From an uncultured Candidatus Melainabacteria bacterium (GTDB taxonomy: Bacteria > Cyanobacteriota > Vampirovibrionia > Gastranaerophilales > Gastranaerophilaceae): 5,874 nt of DNA. Every line of letters begins with the position of its first letter. Within the stretch, counting starts at the first letter, position 1. Positions 1-4,091 of the stretch are shown piece by piece. Below the pieces are notes generated by a model, which saw only the letters and a list, made by a program, of their open reading frames with translations, did not search any database and was not told the origin of the DNA. Position numbers and translations under genes: made by a program. Location: assembly GCA_934692295.1 (NCBI GenBank), contig CAKUTL010000072.1, positions 1-5,874 of the forward strand. The letters run 5' to 3'.

Positions 1-438
1 CTATCAATGATTTGTGTAATGTTTGTAAACACCATTTTATATTCTCATATGCTTATGGACTATGACGGAGATAAAAACGCAAATAAAACAACTCTTTGCA
101 CAAAATTTAAAAATAAAGATAACGCATTAAAATTAATATTATTTTTCTACGGATTTAGTTATATTTTATTAGGCTTTTACATCTACAAAACCTCAAACTA
201 CCTATTTTTATTAAATTACACCACAATTCCACTTGTTATCGATTTATATAACATGCTAAAAAAATATAACCAAAATCCAATGAGTTTACCCAAAGTTCAG
301 TTTTGGCATCAACCTCTTGAGAACTGGGATAAGGTCAAAACAACTTCTAATGCCCCATTTTACTTAAGATTTTTCTTTGCAAGAAACATTTCAACAATTT
401 TCATGCTTTTAACCTGCATTGCGATAATTGCTCATTAA
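1..438 (+). CDS. UbiA-family membrane prenyltransferase, C-terminal part (5' end outside window)
   Basis: The reading frame is open to the first base (Leu-Ser precede the first ATG at 7), so this is the last 145 codons of a longer gene. The family joins a polyprenyl chain to an aromatic or quinone-precursor ring inside the membrane, for example MenA on 1,4-dihydroxy-2-naphthoate. An Asp-rich segment, MDYDGDKNANKTTL, follows a hydrophobic helix near the start of the fragment. It resembles the second Asp-rich motif of UbiA/MenA proteins (DxxxD followed by GK-TL), which binds the Mg-diphosphate of the prenyl donor. At least three more hydrophobic stretches follow, including one ending at the C-terminus. 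The MenA-like assignment rests mainly on the D...K.TL motif and I cannot fix the acceptor. The first Asp motif would lie upstream of the window. The stop lies 11 bp from the stop of the convergent gene, with no clear terminator between them. Confidence 0.72.
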   Translation, partial: LSMICVMFVNTILYSHMLMDYDGDKNANKTTLCTKFKNKDNALKLILFFYGFSYILLGFYIYKTSNYLFLLNYTTIPLVIDLYNMLKKYNQNPMSLPKVQFWHQPLENWDKVKTTSNAPFYLRFFFARNISTIFMLLTCIAIIAH

Positions 439-449
439 AAAGTTTTATT

Positions 450-1262
450 CTATTTTAAATTTTTATAATTTTCTTTTGTACCTTGCGACAACTCGATTTT
501 ACCATTTGAATCAAAGTAAAATTGACAAGCAGAATCATTTACATATACATAACAATTTTGCTCATTTATGTCGCATTCTCCCAACTTACGTATTTTAAAA
601 TTTGACCCAATATGATTTATTATTGCATGAATTTCAGGGAAAAAGTCATTACTATTGGCAGGTACTAATACTGATGGATTTGTAATTAAAACAGTGATAA
701 AATCCTCGTTACTAAAACCATTACCATACTTACTATAAACTTCCCTATAAGTATCCATTAGAATTTGACAATTTTGTTGCTTTAGTTCATTTTTCTCAAT
801 ATTTGCTTGTTGTTGCTTTTTGGCAGCCTTTAAAGATAAAAACCTACTTATACCTAAGTAAATAGAAAAAACAATTAAAAAAACTAATATCGCAATTTTA
901 TTCCATTTATTATTTCTTTCAACTACCAATTCTATATCTTCATTTCTTTTAGTTGCATTTTTTAGAACCCATTTATTTGCTCTAAATCCTACAAATATAG
1001 AGAAAACAAGTAACCCAACAAGGAAAAGTTTCCAAGCGTAATAACCCCACATCATTGCAATCACAAAACTTCCTAAATTCTCACTAGGTCCAAAAATAAT
1101 TATCAAAAAGAACCCCGCAACATACAGAAAAAGAGGAATAGCGACCGCTAATAGAGCAAACATTGTAAAGTATTCTACTTGGCAATTATTCTTGAAAGAC
1201 CAAATAAATCCAAGAAAAGCAGCACCAAAATTAAAGATTCCAAGTTTTTTATCTTTTTCCAT
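450..1262 (-). CDS. DUF2628-like membrane protein with extracytoplasmic or soluble C-terminal half
   Basis: This 270-residue protein has no function I recognise. The N-terminal half resembles DUF2628 proteins: a FNFGAAFLGFIW segment near residues 10-21 (the family's G-A-F-x-G-x-x-W pattern), hydrophobic helices at about 31-57 and 64-92, then GFRANKWVLKNATKR (residues 92-106), like the family's G-x-x-N-x-x-x pattern. A fourth helix spans about 121-140. It is followed by a Lys/Gln-rich, probably helical stretch (145-165) and a soluble domain to 270 with Cys165, Cys230, Cys237 and Cys246. The late cysteines could form disulfides if this part lies outside the membrane. The start at 1262 is supported because the DUF2628-like motif begins within 10 residues of it. 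There is no Shine-Dalgarno sequence, and an extended -10 promoter sits only 6 nt upstream, so a leaderless mRNA is expected. It is divergent from the RHH gene and convergent with the prenyltransferase. Confidence 0.75.
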   Translation of the reverse strand: MEKDKKLGIFNFGAAFLGFIWSFKNNCQVEYFTMFALLAVAIPLFLYVAGFFLIIIFGPSENLGSFVIAMMWGYYAWKLFLVGLLVFSIFVGFRANKWVLKNATKRNEDIELVVERNNKWNKIAILVFLIVFSIYLGISRFLSLKAAKKQQQANIEKNELKQQNCQILMDTYREVYSKYGNGFSNEDFITVLITNPSVLVPANSNDFFPEIHAIINHIGSNFKIRKLGECDINEQNCYVYVNDSACQFYFDSNGKIELSQGTKENYKNLK

Positions 1263-1517
1263 GTGAAAATTATAGCATGAAATAAGAATGGCTAAAACGC
1301 AATCCGATAAATAAGCATGGTTTTGGCATGGACTTTACTTCTGAAATCACAAATATTAAGAAATGTTAATTTGAATTATCATGCTACAAGTCAATAAAAT
1401 CAACCATTTTCAAATTTATATATAATTCCTCAATACAAAAATAGCACTTTTTTATATACAAAATCCTTTATATATATGTAAGCGATTAGAAAACCACATG
1501 AGAAAAAAGGAGAATAT
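1263..1517. other. Divergent intergenic region with repeated GCATG sites
   Basis: No gene is seen in these 255 bp. The region holds the leaderless promoter at its left end and several AT-rich -10-like sequences towards the RHH gene: TTGAAT (1371-1376), 18 bp, TAAAAT (1395-1400), and a TATAAT at 1421-1426 without a good -35. Four GCATG-type sites occur: TAGCATGA at 1273-1280, GCATGG at 1315-1320 and 1326-1331, and TCATGCTA at 1379-1386, which is the exact reverse complement of the first. An 8-bp direct repeat, TTTATATA, lies at 1451-1458 and 1467-1474, just before the RHH gene. Which promoter drives the RHH gene cannot be decided from the sequence. Confidence 0.5.
1269..1277 (-). promoter_or_regulatory. 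Extended -10 promoter of the membrane-protein gene, predicting a leaderless mRNA
   Basis: On the minus strand the sequence TGCTATAAT is a perfect TATAAT preceded by the TGn of an extended -10 element. Only six bases (TTTCAC) separate it from the ATG at 1262, so the usual start point, about 7 nt past the -10 element, is the A of the start codon itself. The -35 region (around 1292-1297) is poor, as is common with extended -10 promoters. Confidence 0.6.
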
Positions 1518-1706
1518 ATGGCGAGAGTATTAATTTCAATGCCTGAGGAATTTTTGAACAGAATCGACCAAGTTGCAGATGGTGAAAACCGTTCAAGAAG
1601 TGAATTAATTAGAGAGGCACTAAGGACTTACATTTACAAACAAAAAATCAAAGAATCAACAGGAGCATTGCAAAATGCTAACTTGTTAGAATCGTTGTTG
1701 AGTTAA
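1518..1706 (+). CDS. Small ribbon-helix-helix (CopG/MetJ/Arc-type) DNA-binding protein
   Basis: This is a 62-residue transcription factor of the ribbon-helix-helix superfamily. The N-terminal strand RVLISMP (residues 3-8 or so) is what would pair with a second subunit and enter the DNA major groove. It is followed by helix A (EEFLNRIDQVADGE), the turn and helix B with the hallmark RSRSELIREALRTYI. A 15-residue tail, possibly flexible, ends the protein. The length is typical of free-standing family members. The start is set by AAAGGAG ending 5 nt before the ATG. No toxin gene adjoins it, so it does not look like half of a toxin-antitoxin pair. It has its own terminator and probably its own promoter. 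By analogy with the family it may bind the repeats just upstream of itself and control its own expression; that is inference. The target genes are unknown. Confidence 0.88.
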   Translation: MARVLISMPEEFLNRIDQVADGENRSRSELIREALRTYIYKQKIKESTGALQNANLLESLLS

Positions 1707-1748
1707 TCAGTGGTAAGGAAAAAGGCGAAAAGATTTGGGAAACACATT

Positions 1749-1787
1749 ATAGAAGCCCTTGAGTAATCAGGGGCTTCTATATTTTTG
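1749..1787 (+). terminator. Rho-independent terminator of the RHH gene
   Basis: Arms ATAGAAGCCC (1749-1758) and GGGCTTCTAT (1771-1780) pair perfectly. The stem can extend inward by four more pairs (one U-G) to a GTAA loop at 1763-1766, a GNRA-type tetraloop. TATTTTTG follows directly. It separates the RHH unit from panD. Confidence 0.9.
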
Positions 1788-1817
1788 CATATTCATTTCT
1801 GTAACACTTTTCATATT

Positions 1818-1828
1818 TGTTATATAAT
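1818..1828 (+). promoter_or_regulatory. Probable panD promoter (-10 region)
   Basis: The sequence TGTTATATAAT contains a perfect TATAAT at 1823-1828 and an overlapping TGn-TATATA arrangement (1818-1826). No convincing -35 hexamer is present about 17 bp upstream. The start point would lie near 1835, giving a leader of about 34 nt to the panD ATG. It is just downstream of the preceding terminator, so panD needs a promoter here. Confidence 0.5.
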
Positions 1829-1868
1829 AAATCCGGATGGAAATATTGAAAACCAGAGGATAATGAAA

Positions 1869-2225
1869 ATGCAATTAGAATTTTTATATTCAAAAATACA
1901 CAGAGCAACAGTTACAGATGCAAACTTGAACTATGTAGGCTCTATCACGATCGATGAAACACTTTTAAAAGCGGCAAACATTAGAGAATGGCAAAAAGTT
2001 GAAATCCTTGATGTTAACAATGGCGAAAGATTTCAAACATACGTAATCAAGGGAAAAGCCGATTCAGGTCAAATTTGCTTAAACGGAGCAGCCGCAAGAA
2101 AAGTTCAACCTGGAGATAAAGTTATTATCGTAACTTACGGTCAATTTGAAGAAAAAGAATTAGAAAACTTCAAACCAACAATCATTATTGTCGATGAAAA
2201 TAATAAAATTATCGAAAAGAAATAA
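1869..2225 (+). CDS. panD: Aspartate 1-decarboxylase proenzyme
   Basis: PanD decarboxylates L-aspartate to beta-alanine, the cytoplasmic precursor of pantothenate and coenzyme A. It is made as an inactive proenzyme that cuts itself between Gly24 and Ser25, turning Ser25 into the pyruvoyl cofactor. Starting at 1869, YVGS places Gly24-Ser25 exactly at the family numbering. The known active-site residues Lys9, Arg54, Tyr58 and Asn72 (in NGAAA) also fall at their E. coli positions. The length of 118 residues is normal. The open frame reaches back to an ATG at 1785 and another ATG sits at 1863, but the AGAGGA at 1855-1860 is 8 nt from the 1869 ATG and only 2 nt from the 1863 one. Residue numbering and ribosome-site spacing thus both favour 1869. 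No other pan genes are nearby; the gene has its own promoter and terminator. The identification is secure. Confidence 0.97.
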   Translation: MQLEFLYSKIHRATVTDANLNYVGSITIDETLLKAANIREWQKVEILDVNNGERFQTYVIKGKADSGQICLNGAAARKVQPGDKVIIVTYGQFEEKELENFKPTIIIVDENNKIIEKK

Positions 2226-2258
2226 ATGTAAAGATAATTTACAATTAAATTTTTAAAG

Positions 2259-2306
2259 AAAAGAACCTAAAATTTAGCAAATGCAACAAGTTAGGTTCTT
2301 TTTTTG
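2259..2306 (+). terminator. Rho-independent terminator of panD
   Basis: A 12-bp stem with no mismatches pairs AAAAGAACCTAA (2259-2270) with TTAGGTTCTTTT (2291-2302) around a 20-nt loop. The run of seven T bases (2299-2305) starts inside the right arm, as is usual. Confidence 0.85.
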
Positions 2307-2317
2307 TTTCAAATTTC

Positions 2318-2333
2318 AACTAAATATTTAGTT
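2318..2333. repeat. Perfect 16-bp palindrome upstream of glnA
   Basis: AACTAAATATTTAGTT is its own reverse complement over all 16 bases. It lies after the panD terminator and about 100 bp upstream of the glnA promoter, so it may be a distal binding site for a dimeric regulator. It is AT-only apart from one C and one G, so chance cannot be excluded. Confidence 0.35.
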
Positions 2334-2376
2334 ATTAGAAAAATAATCAACATAAATTATGGAAAAGACAAATCCG

Positions 2377-2404
2377 TGTAAATCCTCTTTACATAATCTT
2401 TACA
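2377..2404. promoter_or_regulatory. GlnR/TnrA-like operator with a third half-site, upstream of glnA
   Basis: Three half-sites are visible: TGTAAA (2377-2382), TTTACA (2388-2393) and TTTACA (2399-2404). Each pair is separated by 5 bp, so successive half-sites begin 11 bp apart, one helical turn. The first two form TGTAA-N7-TTACA, which matches the known 17-bp GlnR/TnrA consensus TGTNA-N7-TNACA at every specified base. GlnR and TnrA are the Firmicutes regulators of nitrogen genes, glnA included. It is not a canonical NtcA site, because GTA and TAC are 9 rather than 8 bp apart. The last half-site ends 9 bp before the -35 element, and the inverted pair is centred near -64, a place suited to activation or looping. 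The regulator itself is not in the window. Confidence 0.55.
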
Positions 2405-2413
2405 CCGAAAAAC

Positions 2414-2442
2414 TTGACCAAATCCGAAAAATTTTCTATTCT
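2414..2442 (+). promoter_or_regulatory. glnA sigma-70-type promoter
   Basis: TTGACC (2414-2419; five of six consensus bases) is separated by exactly 17 bp from TATTCT (2437-2442; four of six). Transcription should begin near 2449, giving a leader of about 50 nt. The -10 element lies inside the left arm of the 2436-2472 dyad, so a protein bound there would block RNA polymerase. Confidence 0.7.
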
Positions 2443-2472
2443 TGTAGAGTAATCTTTATTACACAAGAATAG
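2436..2472. repeat. 37-bp dyad over the -10 element and start point of glnA
   Basis: CTATTCTTGT (2436-2445) and ACAAGAATAG (2463-2472) are perfect reverse complements. Inside them GTAAT (2449-2453) pairs with ATTAC (2458-2462) around a CTTT loop, leaving a three-base AGA bulge on one side. With a start near 2449 only the inner stem and the right arm would be in the mRNA, so the complete dyad makes most sense as a DNA operator. If a promoter further upstream is used, it would form a leader hairpin of 15 pairs. Confidence 0.6.
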
Positions 2473-2497
2473 ATTTGAAAGACAGAAAAGAGGTATT

Positions 2498-3862
2498 ATG
2501 ACAGATTTCAAACACATGAGATTAGATGGAAAACAATTTACCAGAGAAGAAATTAAATCTCTTATCAAAGAATACAATATTAGATTTATAAAATTACAAT
2601 TTGTTGATATTAATGGACAAGTTAAAAATATGTCTGTTCCATCTCAACAAATAGACAAAGTTTTAAATAACGAAATTATGTTAGATGGCTCATCTATCAA
2701 AGGTTTCAGAAGCATTGAAACATCTGATATGTTCTTCCACCCGGACATCAATAGTTTTCAAATCTTACCTTGGAGAAATAAAGATGGAGTTAACGCTGCA
2801 AGATTAATTTGTGATATTTACAACGCAGACGGAACACCATTTGAAGGTTGTCCAAGATGTAACTTAAAAAGAGTTATGGAAGCCGCTGAAAAGATGGGAT
2901 TTTCAATGAACATCGGACCGGAAGCTGAGTTCTTCTTATTCTCAAAGGACAAAGAGGGAAATGTTACAACAGACACTCAAGATAGAGCAGGATATTACGA
3001 TGTTGGACCTGAAGACTTAGGCGAAGATGTTAGATCTGATATTGTTTTAACATTACAAGAAATGGGTTTTGACATTGAAGCTTCTCACCACGAAGTTGCA
3101 GACGGACAACACGAAATCGACTTTAGATATGCTGATATTTTGACTGCAGCTGATAACGTTACAACATTCAGAGTTGCAGTAAAAGCGGTTGCTGCACAAC
3201 ACAACTTACACGCAACATTTATGCCAAAACCAATTTTCGGAATCAATGGTTCAGGTATGCACTGCAACGTATCACTTTTCAAAGATGGTAAAAATGCTTT
3301 CTATGACGAAAACGCAGAATACCAACTTTCTGAAACAGCAAAATTCGCAGTTGGTGGAATTTTGAAACACGTAAAAAGTATCACAGCTATTACAAACCCT
3401 GTAGTAAACAGTTACAAAAGACTTGTTCCGGGGTACGAAGCTCCTGTTTACTTAGCTTGGTCTTTAGCAAACAGAAGTGCATTAGTTAGAGTTCCGGCTA
3501 AACGTGGAATTTCTACTCGTGTTGAATTGAGATCACCTGACCCATCTTGCAATCCATACTTGGCATTCGCTGCAATCTTAGAAGCAGCATTAGACGGAAT
3601 CAGAAACAAAATCGATCCACCGGCTCCAGTTGAAAGCAACATTTACAAATTAACAACTAAAGAACGTAAAAAACAAAGAATTGATTCTCTTCCTGGCAGT
3701 TTATACGAAGCTCTTGAACAAATGGATAAATCTCTTGTTGCACGAGCAGCACTAGGGGATCATATTTTCTCTGAATTTATGACTGCAAAGAAAAAGGAAT
3801 GGGATTCATTCAGAACTTATGTTTCTCAATGGGAACTTGATAAATACTTAGAAAGATACTAA
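2498..3862 (+). CDS. glnA: Glutamine synthetase, type I-alpha
   Basis: GlnA makes glutamine from glutamate, ammonia and ATP, the entry point of ammonia into metabolism, as a cytoplasmic dodecamer. Visible signatures include the ammonia-site loop LDGSSI with Asp63, GPEAEFF with metal ligands Glu142 and Glu144, SHHEVADGQHEIDF (196-209), NGSGMH (250-255) with the ATP/metal histidine, KRLVPGYEAP with the gate residue Glu314 (Glu304 in B. subtilis), and the Arg-rich NRSALVRVP and RVELRS segments. At 454 residues, without the insertion or the NLYDLP adenylylation motif of the beta type (NIYKLT here), it is an alpha-type enzyme regulated by feedback and transcription rather than adenylylation. Compared with B. 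subtilis it has about 10 extra N-terminal residues, and Ser72 at the Arg62 position. AAGAGG lies 4 nt before the ATG; Met7 (2516) is a weaker alternative. It is a single-gene unit. Confidence 0.97.
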   Translation: MTDFKHMRLDGKQFTREEIKSLIKEYNIRFIKLQFVDINGQVKNMSVPSQQIDKVLNNEIMLDGSSIKGFRSIETSDMFFHPDINSFQILPWRNKDGVNAARLICDIYNADGTPFEGCPRCNLKRVMEAAEKMGFSMNIGPEAEFFLFSKDKEGNVTTDTQDRAGYYDVGPEDLGEDVRSDIVLTLQEMGFDIEASHHEVADGQHEIDFRYADILTAADNVTTFRVAVKAVAAQHNLHATFMPKPIFGINGSGMHCNVSLFKDGKNAFYDENAEYQLSETAKFAVGGILKHVKSITAITNPVVNSYKRLVPGYEAPVYLAWSLANRSALVRVPAKRGISTRVELRSPDPSCNPYLAFAAILEAALDGIRNKIDPPAPVESNIYKLTTKERKKQRIDSLPGSLYEALEQMDKSLVARAALGDHIFSEFMTAKKKEWDSFRTYVSQWELDKYLERY

Positions 3863-3890
3863 TTTAATTTCAAATCTATATAAACATTAC

Positions 3891-3920
3891 GAGCCTCTCT
3901 ATGAGGCTCTTTTCTTATTT
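3891..3920 (+). terminator. Rho-independent terminator of glnA
   Basis: GAGCCTC (3891-3897) and GAGGCTC (3903-3909) form a perfect GC-rich 7-bp stem with a 5-nt loop. TTTTCTTATTT follows. There is no T-run on the other side, so it acts on the plus strand only. Confidence 0.88.
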
Positions 3921-3956
3921 TATATTAGCCACATGGCTTACGTAAAAATACGGATA

Positions 3957-3985
3957 TTTACGAATTTTGAAAAATATGATATATT
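3957..3985 (+). promoter_or_regulatory. Promoter in the glnA-aroE convergent gap, reading towards aroE's 3' end
   Basis: TTTACG (3957-3962) and TATATT (3980-3985) are exactly 17 bp apart. The predicted start point, near 3992, coincides with the first base of the closing stem of the structured segment downstream. The -35 element is also the right arm of an inverted repeat, CGTAAA (3941-3946) and TTTACG (3957-3962), with a 10-bp gap, which may be an operator. No open reading frame of note follows on this strand. Confidence 0.55.
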
Positions 3986-3991
3986 AAAAAC

Positions 3992-4090
3992 GTAATCGGT
4001 TAAGGTTCACACCCGAGAGAATAAAAACTCTTAAAAGTCTTAGACTTTTCGATGGTAAAGCTGTTTGCCGACACCGCAAGGATTATTGTA
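3992..4090 (+). ncRNA. Candidate small structured RNA, family not recognised
   Basis: About 95 nt between two convergent genes fold into a compact multi-branched shape. The closing stem pairs GTAATC (3992-3997) with GATTAT (4081-4086), one G-U pair, and continues as GGT (3998-4000) with ACC (4073-4075) after a GCAAG bulge. Inside are an AGAG/CTCT hairpin (4016-4019 with 4028-4031), AAAAGTC-TTA-GACTTTT (4033-4049), and GGTAAA-GCTG-TTTGCC (4054-4069; one G-U). A possible short GGT/ACC hairpin lies at 4004-4013. A promoter with 17-bp spacing starts exactly at the closing stem. I compared it by eye with SRP RNA, 6S RNA, tmRNA, tRNA and the common riboswitches (glycine, TPP, SAM, cobalamin, cyclic-di-GMP, glutamine) and found no match. 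No terminator is evident; the transcript could run into the antisense of aroE. The 4033-4049 hairpin could instead help end aroE transcription on the minus strand. Confidence 0.42.
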
Positions 4091-4091
4091 C

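Noticed and set aside
439..449. Shared terminator between the two convergent genes at the left
   Set aside because: The gap is 11 bp of A/T without a stable stem; T-rich stretches alone are not enough.
1498..1533. 11-codon upstream reading frame (MRKKENIWREY) overlapping the RHH start
   Set aside because: It has no ribosome site, and its codons are simply the Shine-Dalgarno region of the RHH gene read in another frame.
1785..1868. N-terminal extension of PanD from the ATG at 1785
   Set aside because: It would run through the promoter and the end of the preceding terminator and shift Ser25 to residue 53. The 1869 start has a well-spaced ribosome site and exact family numbering.
2377..2393. 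NtcA site (GTA-N8-TAC) before glnA
   Set aside because: The GTA and TAC are separated by 9 bp, not 8, and the site is not centred at the usual -41.5 position; the GlnR/TnrA consensus fits better.
2389..2577. Minus-strand 62-codon open frame over the glnA promoter
   Set aside because: It overlaps the promoter, the dyad and the first codons of glnA; no ribosome site, and the sequence is explained by those elements.
3085..3642. Two minus-strand open frames of about 65 codons inside glnA
   Set aside because: Both lie antisense to well-conserved glnA sequence, with no start signals of their own.
3992..4090. tRNA, SRP RNA or a glycine/cyclic-di-GMP riboswitch in the glnA-aroE gap
   Set aside because: There is no T-loop or anticodon arm, no GGAAGGAAGCAGCC-type SRP core, and only short chance likenesses (CACCGCAAGG, GGTAAA) to riboswitch motifs. 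It is also downstream of, not before, both flanking genes.
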